Below the pieces are notes generated by a model that was given only the letters and a program-made list of their open reading frames with translations, did no database searches and was not told the DNA's origin. From Flavobacteriales bacterium (lineage in GTDB: Bacteria; Bacteroidota; Bacteroidia; Flavobacteriales_D; CAJJDF01), in NCBI GenBank assembly GCA_018609055.1, contig JABAYJ010000006.1:322805-386804 (forward strand): DNA of 64,000 bases, written 5' to 3'. This document shows, piece after piece, positions 8,931 through 18,016 of this stretch; the stretch's first letter is position 1, and each line of letters begins with the position of its first letter. Both the position numbers and the translations under genes were made by a program.

Positions 8931-9173
8931 ATGAAATTAATTAAAAAAGTATGGTTTAGGGTTTTACTTAGTTTAATTATTGGAGGTATGTTTTCAGAAA
9001 TGATGCATATTAAAACTGGTGATAGTGCCATAATAACTTCAAATAAATATGTTTTTACAGTAGGATTTATTTCTTACATTTCTTTAACTGGAATAATATT
9101 ATTAAGCAATTATCTTACTTATTATAAAGGTTATTCAAAACCTTATAAAGATGAGGATGTATTAGACAATTAA
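8931..9173 (+). CDS. Small two-helix membrane protein
   Basis: 80 residues with two predicted transmembrane helices (about 9-21 and 38-60) and a basic first segment (MKLIKKVWFR). No family is recognised. It follows the S4-domain gene by 21 bases on the same strand and precedes a hairpin terminator, so it may be the last gene of the glmS operon. Confidence 0.55.
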   Translation: MKLIKKVWFRVLLSLIIGGMFSEMMHIKTGDSAIITSNKYVFTVGFISYISLTGIILLSNYLTYYKGYSKPYKDEDVLDN

Positions 9174-9250
9174 CAAAAAGTAAATTCTTCTTCAATTATA
9201 ATAGACTACCAAAAAAATTAAATAATTCTTTTCTATAATATTTAAAACCA

Positions 9251-9284
9251 AAAAAGCCCATCAACTTTCGTTAATGGGCTTTTT
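9251..9284. terminator. Bidirectional hairpin terminator
   Basis: An 11-bp stem (AAAAAGCCCAT at 9251-9261 pairing with ATGGGCTTTTT at 9274-9284) is flanked by A- and T-runs on either side. It can stop transcription of the glmS-side genes from the left and of tRNA-Ser from the right. Confidence 0.85.
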
Positions 9285-9290
9285 CACTTG

Positions 9291-9374
9291 CGGAGAGACA
9301 GGGACTCGAACCCTGGCGGCCAATTAAGGCCGACAGATTAGCAATCTGCTCCATTACCACTCTGGCACCTCTCC
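9291..9374 (-). tRNA. tRNA-Ser (anticodon GCU)
   Basis: The reverse strand gives the acceptor stem GGAGAGG pairing with TCTCTCC, a D arm, anticodon stem-loop CAGATTGCTAATCTG with anticodon GCT, a long variable arm (GGCC...GGCC) as expected for a class II serine tRNA, and the T arm GGGTTCGAGTCCC. CCA is not encoded. It reads Ser codons AGC and AGU. Confidence 0.96.
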
Positions 9375-9426
9375 AATTAGGTTTGCAAATATATAAAAGT
9401 TTAGGTTACTCAAAAAATAAAAGTCA

Positions 9427-10581
9427 TTAAAAAAACGAAGCATTTTCTTTTGCCATTTTCCTTAGTAAACTACTTGGTCTGTATCTGTCCTCACCATAGG
9501 TCTGGTAAAGGTTTTCGAGAATAGTAAGTGGCTTGTTTGCACCTATCTCATCACACCATGCCAAGAGCCCTTTTGGGTAATTTGTACCAAATCGCATGGC
9601 TAAATCAATATCTTGGGCACTTGCAACTTGCCAAAAAACAGCATCTACTGCTTCATTAATCAACATGGCTTGTATGCGTTCGAATATTTTTTTACCTAAA
9701 TCCATGTCCTTATTTGGTTCAGGATTGGTTGTTCCTTCTCCATAATTATAAAAACCTCTTCCAGTTTTTCTTCCAAGTCTCCCTGCTTCAGAAAAACGTT
9801 TTTGTGTAAACGAAGGTTTGTAACGAGGATCAAAATAGAAGGCAGTAAATACAGTTTCGGTAACTGTGTAGTTCACATCATTACCAATGTAATCCATCAG
9901 TTCAAATGGTCCCATACGGAAACCACCAATTTCTTTCATTGCCCAATCAATTGTAGCAAAGTCAGCAATTCCTTCTTCGTAAATCCTTAATGCTTCTCCA
10001 TAAAACGGACGAGCAACACGGTTTACAATAAACCCTGGTGTATCTTTTACTAGTGCAGTTACCTTTTTCCAGCTATCGATAGTAGCTTTTGCTTTATCAG
10101 TAACTTCTTGGTCGGTAGAAATACTTGGTATAATCTCTACCAATTTCATTAGTGGAGCCGGATTAAAAAAGTGAATCCCAATTACTCTCTCAGGATTCTT
10201 ACATGCTGAAGAAATAGAAGCAATTGATAAGGAAGAAGTATTAGATGCAATGATACATATATCAGAAACTAATTCTTCTAATTGAGAAAATACAGATTGT
10301 TTAACCTCTAAGTTTTCGATAATTGCTTCGATAACTAGTTCCGAGTTCTCCAAGTAATCAAGGCTATCAACAAAAGTAATTCTACCTAAAATATCATCTG
10401 CTTCTTTTCTAGTTACTCTTTCTTTCTCTACCAATCGGTTCATTATTTTGGTAAGGCTAGCGCTCGCTTTATCCAGTGAAGCTGCATTGGTATCAAAAAC
10501 CATTACTTCTTCTCCTGCAGTGGCTGCTACTTGCGCAATTCCCGATCCCATTGATCCTGCTCCTATAATTCCTATATTCAT
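9427..10581 (-). CDS. 3-hydroxyacyl-CoA dehydrogenase (PaaH-like)
   Basis: 384 residues. It is an NAD-dependent dehydrogenase oxidising 3-hydroxyacyl-CoA to 3-oxoacyl-CoA. A Rossmann motif GIIGAGSMGSGIA (4-16) opens the 3HCDH N domain, and NTSSLSI and GIHFFNPAPLMKLVEI (with the catalytic His) complete it. A 3HCDH C domain (TPGFIVNRVARPFYGEAL) and a second C-type repeat near the end (ERIQAMLINEAVDAVFWQ) follow, as in PaaH-type proteins. It lies 1 base after the PaaG-like hydratase/isomerase, so the two act together. No paaABCDE or paaZ genes are in the window, so butyryl-CoA-type substrates are equally possible. Confidence 0.9.
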   Translation of the reverse strand: MNIGIIGAGSMGSGIAQVAATAGEEVMVFDTNAASLDKASASLTKIMNRLVEKERVTRKEADDILGRITFVDSLDYLENSELVIEAIIENLEVKQSVFSQLEELVSDICIIASNTSSLSIASISSACKNPERVIGIHFFNPAPLMKLVEIIPSISTDQEVTDKAKATIDSWKKVTALVKDTPGFIVNRVARPFYGEALRIYEEGIADFATIDWAMKEIGGFRMGPFELMDYIGNDVNYTVTETVFTAFYFDPRYKPSFTQKRFSEAGRLGRKTGRGFYNYGEGTTNPEPNKDMDLGKKIFERIQAMLINEAVDAVFWQVASAQDIDLAMRFGTNYPKGLLAWCDEIGANKPLTILENLYQTYGEDRYRPSSLLRKMAKENASFF

Positions 10582-10582
10582 A

Positions 10583-11359
10583 TTACTTTCCTTTAAACTC
10601 TGGTTTTCTTTTTTCTAAAAATGCGGCAATCCCTTCTTTGTTGTCGTAAGTGTTGGCTGCTTCAATTTGTAAATTTCTTTCAACAGTCAATTGGCTTTCT
10701 AAATCGTTATTCAATGCTAAATTCAAAGCTCTTTTGGTAAGTCCAAAACCTTTGGTTGGTCGTTTGGCTAATAATTTAGCAAACTCCATTGCCGATTCCA
10801 TTAAGCTATCGTGCTCAACCACTTCGTAAATCATTCCTACCTCTTTAGCTTTTTCAGCAGTAAATTTATCTGCCAAAAACATGTGAGCTGCTGCTCTTTG
10901 CATTCCAATTAATCTTGGTAAAAAGAACGTTCCTCCACTATCTGGAATTAATCCAATGCTACTAAATGACTGAATAAAACTAGCCTTATTACTTGCAAAA
11001 GTAATGTCACAAGCTAAAGCAATGTTTGCCCCTGCTCCTGCCGCTACTCCATTTATTGCACCAATAATTGGCTTTTCAATGTTTCTTAATCTCATTATTA
11101 TTGGATTGTAAGTAGTATCTACAATTTCTCCAATACTTGGCCCACCTTCTTCGGTAGCTTCTTTTAAATCTTGTCCTGCACAAAAACCTTTTCCATTTGC
11201 AGTAAGGATAATAGCTCTTATTGTTTCGTCTTTTTCAAATTCATCCAAGGCAGCTTGCACTTCTTTTGCCATTGGGATATTAAAACTATTGTAAACATCT
11301 GGTCGGTTTAGGGTTATTATTCCTAGACCTTCATTTACTTCTTTGGTTATAAACTCCAT
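10583..11359 (-). CDS. Enoyl-CoA hydratase/isomerase (PaaG-like)
   Basis: 258 residues of the crotonase fold. GITLNRP-type opening (GIITLNRPDVYNSF), the oxyanion-hole segment GFCAGQDLKEA and INGVAAGAGANIALACDI are all present. IGLIPDSGGTFFLPR carries the Asp-Ser-Gly-Gly signature that points to PaaG (ring-epoxide isomerase) rather than a standard hydratase with two glutamates. It is the first gene of a two-gene operon with the PaaH-like dehydrogenase (1 base apart). It may act in phenylacetyl-CoA or unsaturated acyl-CoA breakdown; the substrate is inferred. Confidence 0.88.
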   Translation of the reverse strand: MEFITKEVNEGLGIITLNRPDVYNSFNIPMAKEVQAALDEFEKDETIRAIILTANGKGFCAGQDLKEATEEGGPSIGEIVDTTYNPIIMRLRNIEKPIIGAINGVAAGAGANIALACDITFASNKASFIQSFSSIGLIPDSGGTFFLPRLIGMQRAAAHMFLADKFTAEKAKEVGMIYEVVEHDSLMESAMEFAKLLAKRPTKGFGLTKRALNLALNNDLESQLTVERNLQIEAANTYDNKEGIAAFLEKRKPEFKGK

Positions 11360-11415
11360 AATTTTGGTTTGTTTGTATAAAAATAAAGAAACTTAAATCA
11401 ATTAAAAAGGAAGTG

Positions 11416-12009
11416 TTAGTCCAATCCTTTTTCTTTTAAAAAATCATCACACCTTTGTTTCAACTGCGGCATAAAAATTAAGAAATCAGCTTCTAGTTCT
11501 TCTTCTAATTCCTTAAGATGAATAAGAGAATCCTGAATCATATTGGAATATTTTGCTCTACGCGCTATACTTTGCAAGGCTTTATCAATTCCCCAGTAAG
11601 TTCCGTAGTTTGTAAACCAATCATTTTCTCTCATGTTTGGCAAAAAAGAAATTACTTTTTCTGGAAAGTGATTTTTAAGCTCCCAAAAATCATCATATAC
11701 ACTTGTTGCAAATTCCTTAAGAGGTTGCTCCGAATATTTACTCCAGTTTTTAGCCAGAAAATAATCGTAATAAATATCTAACAACACGGAAGCATACTTT
11801 CCTTGTTTGGAATGCAGTATCTTTTTACTCCTATGAACCGCTTCATGCGTATCGGTAAATTCATCAATTATTCTGTGAAGCTCAATTCCTAAAAGGATAT
11901 TTCCCGAAAAATCTTCTAAATCTTTCCCTTTCATAAAATCTCCCAAAAAATTACCAACACGAATTTCTTTGTTTGTCCCTGATAGGAATTGATGTGCGAG
12001 GTAGTTCAT
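11416..12009 (-). CDS. Acyl carrier protein phosphodiesterase family protein (AcpH/DUF479)
   Basis: 197 residues. The start MNYLAHQFLS, GNFLGDFMKGKDL and GIELHRIIDEFTDTH follow the AcpH/DUF479 pattern, with the metal-binding His/Asp residues of an HD-like helical fold. In Escherichia coli AcpH removes the 4'-phosphopantetheine arm from acyl carrier protein. The size agrees with the family (about 190-200). It is transcribed alone, divergently from tRNA-Met. Confidence 0.85.
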   Translation of the reverse strand: MNYLAHQFLSGTNKEIRVGNFLGDFMKGKDLEDFSGNILLGIELHRIIDEFTDTHEAVHRSKKILHSKQGKYASVLLDIYYDYFLAKNWSKYSEQPLKEFATSVYDDFWELKNHFPEKVISFLPNMRENDWFTNYGTYWGIDKALQSIARRAKYSNMIQDSLIHLKELEEELEADFLIFMPQLKQRCDDFLKEKGLD

Positions 12010-12083
12010 GATTAAATTTGATACGAATTGAAATCAAAAGTAAGATTAATTGTGATTATTTTTAAAAGAATTAACTATTCTAT

Positions 12084-12091
12084 TATATTTG
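12084..12091 (+). promoter_or_regulatory. -7 box of the tRNA-Met promoter
   Basis: TATATTTG, an exact TAnnTTTG match, lies 16 bases before the tRNA 5' end. No TTG occurs at the normal -33 distance. Confidence 0.45.
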
Positions 12092-12107
12092 CACTCTGAA
12101 AAAAAAT

Positions 12108-12181
12108 GGCGAGGTAGCTCAGTTGGTTAGAGCACCGGATTCATAACCCGGAGGTCAGGAGTTCAAATCTCCTTCTCGCTA
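12108..12181 (+). tRNA. tRNA-Met (anticodon CAU, elongator type)
   Basis: The gene runs from acceptor GGCGAGG to TCTCGCT plus discriminator A. It has a D arm AGCTCAGTTGGTTAGAGC, anticodon loop TTCATAA with anticodon CAT, and T arm AGGAGTTCAAATCTCCT. The first base pair is G-U rather than the C-A mismatch of initiator tRNA, so this is not tRNA-fMet. A tRNA-Ile with lysidine-modified CAU cannot be fully excluded. CCA is not encoded. Confidence 0.93.
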
Positions 12182-12185
12182 CTAG

Positions 12186-12215
12186 AAAGACTCTTAGAAA
12201 TAAGGGTCTTTTTTT
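12186..12215 (+). terminator. Terminator of tRNA-Met
   Basis: An 11-bp hairpin (arms 12186-12196 and 12201-12211, loop GAAA, one G-T pair) runs into a stretch of T to 12215, immediately after the tRNA. Confidence 0.85.
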
Positions 12216-12316
12216 ATGCTCAACACTCAATGCATAAAATATATTTATGTCTTTCATATAAAGTATAAATAAAAATATATGAATACTAATATGTATTTTT
12301 AATAAAACTAAAAGAC

Positions 12317-12634
12317 ATGGTAAACATAATCATATATCTCGAAAACGAATTAATGAGTAAAGCTCAAGAATTAGTTCATTCTTTACTAGAGCAGGAACTT
12401 GTTGCTAGCGTTTCTATAGATGAGGACAACAGTTATTATATAAAAACAAATAATAAAATTATCAGGACTTCGCATACTGTAATAACAGCTCAAACGAAAT
12501 CTATTATGTTCTCTGAAATTGTGGCTCATATTAAATCTAATATTAGCGAAGATGTACCCGTATTTTCAATGCCTTTGACCCAAATGAATGTTCATTTTAA
12601 TGATTATATTAAATCCAGAACTAGAAAAGTATAA
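12317..12634 (+). CDS. CutA-like divalent-cation tolerance family protein
   Basis: 105 residues with the ferredoxin-like pattern of CutA1: a first beta strand (VNIIIYLEN), a helix with AQELVHSLLEQELVASVSID (compare the family's ARALVEERLAACVNI), a SYYIKTNNKI hairpin, and a C-terminal part with VPVFSMPL and a final helix. CutA proteins form trimers and are linked to copper tolerance, though their real role is debated. The match is divergent, so the family is likely but the function open. It stands alone, with its stop 3 bases from the stop of the converging vWA gene. Confidence 0.65.
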   Translation: MVNIIIYLENELMSKAQELVHSLLEQELVASVSIDEDNSYYIKTNNKIIRTSHTVITAQTKSIMFSEIVAHIKSNISEDVPVFSMPLTQMNVHFNDYIKSRTRKV

Positions 12635-12637
12635 AGA

Positions 12638-14713
12638 TTAATAGCCACCATTTCGTTTTCTTACAAACCATTCTATTCCTAATAGAAGTAGAATGAAAAA
12701 GAAAATCACTTTCATATTAATTAAGTCATCCACATCTTTTTCTTGGTAGATAACATCTACTAAGTTTTCTTGCTTCTTAAGCTTTTCATCTAGGGATGAT
12801 AATCCTGAAATAGAAAGAACCTCTCCCCCAGTTACATCACTTAAATTAAATAATAATTGGTGGTTGGCTACCGTATTATTTTGCTCAACTTTTAATTCTT
12901 CTACTGAAAACTCTCCGGTTCTCGTGAGCTTACCACCTTTACTTGTTGATGTGGCAACATACGTATAACTTCCTGGCTTTAATGAACCTGAATTAAGTTT
13001 ATAACTATCTCCAACCTTAGAAAAAGTGTACGAAAACTCTTCTTTCTGCTCGTTAAAAATTTTCATGTTCGCATCAGAAGTAGTTACCAATTCGTAACTC
13101 TTGTTATATACTTCTGCTTCAAATTGTACTTTTTCATTTTCGGAATAGGCTGTTTTTCTAAAAACTCTAAACAAGCTTTTATCTTCCTTAGAAACTAAAT
13201 ACTGAGCAGTTTGCACAATCAATTCATTAAATAAATCAGAAGAACCATTATTCGAATAATCTTGTAATCTCCATCTCCAAATTCCTTCTCCCAATAACAT
13301 TCCAGTTTTGTAGGCTCCGTTTTTATTAAAAGCCAAAAGCGGATACTTAGTTTTAACAGGACCTATTCTTTGGTAAATTGCTGTTTCAGTGGAATTACTC
13401 ACACTATATTTCTGATTAAAAGGTACTTGAACTGGCGGAAATGAATTAACAAAAGAAACTAAACCTGGACTTATTGTAAATTGAGAAAAATCAGTATTCA
13501 CGTAAGCTTGAGCCTCTGTAAATCCTTTAGAATTATTTATAGTAACACCTTTTTTAAGCGCATTAAATGAGTTTACATTTGTTTGGTTCCCCACAACCAA
13601 AAGCAATGGAACTTCTTTGTCTTTAAGCAAAGAAAGCCCTTCATTTTGCGAAGGCAAATTATACAAAACAACTAAACTAAATTCTTCAATTTTATCTTTA
13701 AAATCCTGAGCCAAATTTGTCGTCACCTCATAATTTTCGTTAGATTGAAATCCTAATTTAAGTGCATTAATATCTGGATGTGGTGAATTAGCTAAGATCA
13801 AAATCTTTTGTTTACTCTCCAATACATCTACATAAAAGCTTTTGTAATTATTGGTAGTTGTAAATTCTCCGTTAACAGTCTCAACTCTTACATCATATTT
13901 TTGAAGTCCAGTTCCTTCGCTTTCTAACTCAAAACTAGATTGAGTTAAATACAAATCATTATTAACCGAGATAGGCTTTTTACCCAGCACTCTCCCATTT
14001 TTGGAGACAACTACATTGGTTTTAACACCATTTAATTGCTCTGCTTTCACGGTTACAACCACAGGAAACTTATTCCCTTTGTACACCAATCTATTATGCG
14101 AAATCTCTTCGATTAATAAATCCTTTTGAGGAGTAGTATCACCAACTTGAATAGAAAACACAGGGACGTTCTTTAGCTTTTTAGCTTCGAAAACTGGATT
14201 CCCACCACTGTTGTAAATTCCATCACTAGCCAATACAATTCCACCAAGGTTTCTGTTGTAATACCTGTTTTGTATTTCAGTAAAAAACTCTGATAAGTTT
14301 GTTTGTTTATCCTTAAAATCAAAAGTTGGATTCTCACTTACTTTATCTCCTACCGAATAAGAAACTACTTCATAGTCAGCAGATAATTTTGCTTTTAGCG
14401 AATTATAACTCTCTTCTAATTGTGATTTTACAACTACAGAATCATTGGCAAACACCATAGATTCGGAGTTATCGTGAGCAAGAACAATAATTGGTTTTTC
14501 TACCTTTTTTTTAGAATACTCTAAAAGAGGTTCTAATAATAAAAACGCAAGAAAAAATAGACTCAAAAATCTTAATGCAGCTAAAACTCTTTTCCACAAA
14601 GTGGATAGCTCAGCTAAATTTCTGTCTTTACGATAAAGTAAAAACGCTCCTAAACCTGCTATGGCTATACATAGCAATACATACCACAAAGGTGAATTTA
14701 GGAGTAATTTCAA
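12638..14713 (-). CDS. vWA domain membrane protein (BatA-like architecture)
   Basis: 691 residues. Two N-terminal transmembrane helices (about 9-27 and 44-62) precede a von Willebrand A-type domain whose metal site DNSES (81-85, DxSxS) and LASDG motif are intact. A long periplasmic beta-rich region follows, and a final transmembrane helix lies at about 668-684. It resembles the large vWA proteins of Bacteroidota that often go with MoxR/Bat genes, but none are adjacent. The start is TTG at 14713; a stop lies 5 codons upstream without an intervening ATG. It ends 3 bases from the CutA-like gene and begins 30 bases after fabG, so it may be read with fabG. Confidence 0.75.
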   Translation of the reverse strand: MKLLLNSPLWYVLLCIAIAGLGAFLLYRKDRNLAELSTLWKRVLAALRFLSLFFLAFLLLEPLLEYSKKKVEKPIIVLAHDNSESMVFANDSVVVKSQLEESYNSLKAKLSADYEVVSYSVGDKVSENPTFDFKDKQTNLSEFFTEIQNRYYNRNLGGIVLASDGIYNSGGNPVFEAKKLKNVPVFSIQVGDTTPQKDLLIEEISHNRLVYKGNKFPVVVTVKAEQLNGVKTNVVVSKNGRVLGKKPISVNNDLYLTQSSFELESEGTGLQKYDVRVETVNGEFTTTNNYKSFYVDVLESKQKILILANSPHPDINALKLGFQSNENYEVTTNLAQDFKDKIEEFSLVVLYNLPSQNEGLSLLKDKEVPLLLVVGNQTNVNSFNALKKGVTINNSKGFTEAQAYVNTDFSQFTISPGLVSFVNSFPPVQVPFNQKYSVSNSTETAIYQRIGPVKTKYPLLAFNKNGAYKTGMLLGEGIWRWRLQDYSNNGSSDLFNELIVQTAQYLVSKEDKSLFRVFRKTAYSENEKVQFEAEVYNKSYELVTTSDANMKIFNEQKEEFSYTFSKVGDSYKLNSGSLKPGSYTYVATSTSKGGKLTRTGEFSVEELKVEQNNTVANHQLLFNLSDVTGGEVLSISGLSSLDEKLKKQENLVDVIYQEKDVDDLINMKVIFFFILLLLGIEWFVRKRNGGY

Positions 14714-14743
14714 ATTAATTGTTTTTGATTATTAGACTACTTA

Positions 14744-15490
14744 CTATGTTAACATTCCTCCACACACGTGAATCGTTTGTCCAGATACATATGAACTCAT
14801 GTCACTAGCCAAGAAAACAACTACATCAGCAACATCATCTGGAGTTCCAGCTCTTTTTAATGGAATATTTTTTACCCAACCAGCAACTACTTCTTGATCT
14901 AATTTATCAGTCATTTCGGTAGCAATAAATCCTGGTGCAATGGCATTACTTCTTATATTTCTTGATCCTAATTCTTTAGCTATAGATTTAGTAAAACCAA
15001 TAATTCCAGCTTTAGAAGCAGAATAATTTGATTGACCAGCATTTCCATTTACCCCAACAACAGAACTTAAGTTTATTATAGAACCTTTTCTTTGTTTCAA
15101 CATGGTTCTTTGAACAGCTTTAGTCATATTAAAAATAGACTTTAAGTTTATTCTTAATACATCATCCCAATCCTGCTCAGTCATTCTCATTAACAAACCA
15201 TCTTTGGTAATTCCTGCATTGTTTACCAGTGCATCAATTTGACCAAATTCTGCCATCACATCTTCAGCAAGTTTTTGTGCTGCATCAAAATCAGATGCAT
15301 CTGATTGATATCCCTTGGCTTTAATTCCCATTGCATTCAACTCATTTTCAACTTCTTTGGCTTTATCCGGAGATGATAAATAAGTAAAAGCAATGTTTGC
15401 ACCTTGCTCAGCACATTTAATTGCAATTCCTTTTCCAATTCCTTTGGAAGCTCCAGTAATCAAGACTAATTTGTTTTCTAATAATTTCAT
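14744..15490 (-). CDS. fabG: 3-oxoacyl-[acyl-carrier-protein] reductase
   Basis: 248 residues, typical length. It is an NADPH-dependent reductase of the fatty acid elongation cycle and a short-chain dehydrogenase. TGASKGIGKGIA (12-23) binds the cofactor, NNAGIT is the NNAG motif, and the catalytic Ser and YSASK (Tyr, Lys) are intact in NLSSVVGVNGNAGQSNYSASK-like context. The protein ends YVSGQTIHVCGGM, as in FabG. It is divergent from ribBA. Confidence 0.95.
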   Translation of the reverse strand: MKLLENKLVLITGASKGIGKGIAIKCAEQGANIAFTYLSSPDKAKEVENELNAMGIKAKGYQSDASDFDAAQKLAEDVMAEFGQIDALVNNAGITKDGLLMRMTEQDWDDVLRINLKSIFNMTKAVQRTMLKQRKGSIINLSSVVGVNGNAGQSNYSASKAGIIGFTKSIAKELGSRNIRSNAIAPGFIATEMTDKLDQEVVAGWVKNIPLKRAGTPDDVADVVVFLASDMSSYVSGQTIHVCGGMLT

Positions 15491-15647
15491 AATGGGTTAT
15501 TTAATACATGGTTTACTTCAAAGATAATTTTTAATGAATAATTGACAATTGTTATCGCATAAAAATTTAACTCTATCGGCATTTAAACTAAAGTACAAAA
15601 TCAGCTATAAACATTAACAAAATCTCAACATTCAATCAAAAAAAATG

Positions 15648-15655
15648 TACTTTTG
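15648..15655 (+). promoter_or_regulatory. -7 box upstream of ribBA
   Basis: TACTTTTG, matching TAnnTTTG, is 34 bases before the ribBA ATG. No TTG occurs at the expected -33 distance. No FMN riboswitch-like sequence is visible in the 199-base gap. Confidence 0.4.
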
Positions 15656-15689
15656 TAGTATCAATACCAAACAAATTTTGGAATAGAAT

Positions 15690-16904
15690 ATGGAAGATAT
15701 CAAACTAAATACCATAGAAGAGGCGCTAGACGATATAAGAGCGGGAAAAGTAATCATTGTAGTAGATGATGAGGACAGAGAAAATGAAGGCGATTTTTTA
15801 ACTGCTGCAAGGAACTCAACTCCAGAGATAATCAACTTTATGGCGACTCATGGTCGTGGATTAATTTGCGCACCTTTATCAGAAAAAAGATGTGCAGAAT
15901 TAGAACTTGAACTTATGGTTCAAAATAATGATTCACCCTACGAAACACCATTTACAATTTCGGTTGATTTATTAGGAAACGGTTGCACAACCGGAATTTC
16001 TGCAAGTGATAGAGACAAAACAATAAAAGCATTAATCGATCCAGCTACAAAACCTAGTCAATTAGGAAAGCCTGGACATATTTTCCCATTAAGAGCAAGA
16101 AATGGAGGAGTTTTAAGAAGAGCAGGTCACACTGAAGCTGCTGTAGATATTTCGAGAATGGCTGGTTTTGAAGAAGCTGGAATCATTGTAGAAATATTAA
16201 ATGAAGATGGAACTATGGCCAGATTACCAGAATTGATGGTAATTGCCAAAAAGCACGACATGAAAATCATTTCTATTGAAGATTTGATTTCTTACAGATT
16301 ACAAAACGAGAGTTTAGTTGAAAAGCAAATTCAAATAAAACTACCAACTGAATATGGAGATTTCGAACTTGTTCACTTCTCTCAAAATACAGATGGAAAA
16401 GAACATTTAGCCTTGATAAAAGGAGAATGGAAAGAAGATGAGCCTGTACTTGTAAGAGTTCACTCAAGCTGTATGACAGGAGATATTTTCGGATCATGTA
16501 GATGTGATTGTGGACCCCAACTACAAACTGCTATGAAAATGGCAGAAGTAGCTGGAAAAGGAGTTATTCTTTACATGAACCAAGAAGGAAGAGGAATCGG
16601 ATTGCTTAATAAACTAAAAGCTTATAAACTTCAAGAAGAAGGTTATGATACTTTAGAAGCTAATTTAAAACTAGGATTCAAAGGAGACCAAAGAGACTAT
16701 GGAATTGGAGCTCAAATTTTGAGAAAATTAGGAGTTTCTAAAATGAAATTGATGTCTAACAATCCTAAGAAAAGAACTGGACTTATTGGTTACGGACTAG
16801 AAATAGTTGAGAATGTACCTCTAGAAATTGAAGCAAACGCTCACAACAAAGGCTACTTAGAAACTAAGAGAGACAAGATGGGACATACCCTAAAAATGAA
16901 ATAA
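15690..16904 (+). CDS. ribBA: Bifunctional 3,4-dihydroxy-2-butanone-4-phosphate synthase / GTP cyclohydrolase II
   Basis: 404 residues, combining the two entry reactions of riboflavin synthesis. The RibB domain (1-205) shows [11 protein letters not shown] (metal and substrate acids), [12 protein letters not shown], and [10 protein letters not shown]. The RibA domain (206-404) has [20 protein letters not shown], whose three cysteines bind zinc, then [11 protein letters not shown]. It heads a run of same-strand genes: the methyltransferase start overlaps its stop by one base (TAATG). Confidence 0.97.
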   Translation: MEDIKLNTIEEALDDIRAGKVIIVVDDEDRENEGDFLTAARNSTPEIINFMATHGRGLICAPLSEKRCAELELELMVQNNDSPYETPFTISVDLLGNGCTTGISASDRDKTIKALIDPATKPSQLGKPGHIFPLRARNGGVLRRAGHTEAAVDISRMAGFEEAGIIVEILNEDGTMARLPELMVIAKKHDMKIISIEDLISYRLQNESLVEKQIQIKLPTEYGDFELVHFSQNTDGKEHLALIKGEWKEDEPVLVRVHSSCMTGDIFGSCRCDCGPQLQTAMKMAEVAGKGVILYMNQEGRGIGLLNKLKAYKLQEEGYDTLEANLKLGFKGDQRDYGIGAQILRKLGVSKMKLMSNNPKKRTGLIGYGLEIVENVPLEIEANAHNKGYLETKRDKMGHTLKMK

Positions 16905-18016
16905 TGTCTGAATTAACAATTAACCGAGTACCAGAATCTACTAACAACTCACTAAGAGCTTGGAGTGCTGCAGATGAATTATTAATTTCTTTTTTGAATG
17001 AAAAAGATCCTGAATCAGTAATTATATACAATGATTCTTTTGGATACCTTGCTACTCATTCAGCACCTCGAACAATTTATTTTGCCTCTGACTTAAAGAG
17101 CCAAGAAAAATCTGCTCTGGAGAATTTTGAAACTAATAAAATCGATTCACCTTGCCTCCACCCTACTTCTTTATTGAAGAAAGCAGATAAAAAAGCTAAA
17201 CTCGGATTGATGAAAATTCCTAAATCATTAGGGTTATTCGAAATGTTTTTGAGCCATAGCGCACAAAATATGTACAAAACAGGAACGCTTGCTTGTGGAT
17301 TTATGACAAGAAACTTCACTAAACAAATGCTAGAAATAGCTGGTGAATATTTTGAAGTTGTAGAGCAATCATTATCTAAGAAAAAGGCAAGATTACTGAT
17401 TTTATCAAAACCGAAAAATGTAGATAAAAAAACGTTTTTGAACACTATTCCGTTCGAAAATGAAGAAATAAAGCAATATTTTGGTGTTTTCTCTTCAAAT
17501 CATATTGATTACGCTACTCAGTTTTTAATAGAAAATTTAGAACCAGAAGAGGAAGTGAACTCAGTTTTGGATTTGGCTTGTGGAAACGGAATTTTAGCAA
17601 AAGAAGTTCAAAAACAATTTCCTGATGCAGAATATCATTTAGTTGATGATTCGCAATTAGCTATCGAAAGTGCAAAGTTAAATTTGAAAGGAGATAAAGT
17701 TCATTTTTATCACAACAATAATCTGGAAGATATCGCTTCTAATTCTGTTGATTACATTGTGAGTAATCCTCCTTTTCATGTAGAATATGAAATCGATATT
17801 AGTTTACCCCTTAGACTATTTAGAGCTGCAGAAAAGAAATTAAAACCAGAAGGTAAATTTCAGGTTGTGGCGAATACGCATCTAAATTATAAACCTCACT
17901 TAGAGAAGATCTTTAAAATGGTTAAGGTAGTATTTGACAATGATAAATTTATTGTTTACTCTTGTTTTAATGCTTACCCAGATAAAGACAAAAGATGGAA
18001 CGAGGACGCGATTTAA
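16904..18016 (+). CDS. Class I SAM methyltransferase, RsmC/RlmG-like (rRNA guanine-N2)
   Basis: 370 residues. The C-terminal half has the SAM-binding motif VLDLACGNGILAKEV and the catalytic VSNPPFHVEYE, the NPPF signature of methyltransferases acting on the exocyclic amine of guanine. The N-terminal half looks like the degenerate partner domain found in RsmC and RlmG. It is likely to methylate 16S or 23S rRNA; which one cannot be told. It overlaps the ribBA stop by one base and the next gene by 22 bases, so it is in a coupled operon. Confidence 0.88.
   Translation: MSELTINRVPESTNNSLRAWSAADELLISFLNEKDPESVIIYNDSFGYLATHSAPRTIYFASDLKSQEKSALENFETNKIDSPCLHPTSLLKKADKKAKLGLMKIPKSLGLFEMFLSHSAQNMYKTGTLACGFMTRNFTKQMLEIAGEYFEVVEQSLSKKKARLLILSKPKNVDKKTFLNTIPFENEEIKQYFGVFSSNHIDYATQFLIENLEPEEEVNSVLDLACGNGILAKEVQKQFPDAEYHLVDDSQLAIESAKLNLKGDKVHFYHNNNLEDIASNSVDYIVSNPPFHVEYEIDISLPLRLFRAAEKKLKPEGKFQVVANTHLNYKPHLEKIFKMVKVVFDNDKFIVYSCFNAYPDKDKRWNEDAI

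Noticed and set aside
15491..15689. Possible FMN riboswitch before ribBA
   Set aside because: No conserved RFN blocks are visible in the 199 bases; only a TACTTTTG box is found.
17077..17445. 122-residue open frame on the minus strand
   Set aside because: It lies wholly within the methyltransferase gene, which has clear SAM and NPPF motifs. No family match.
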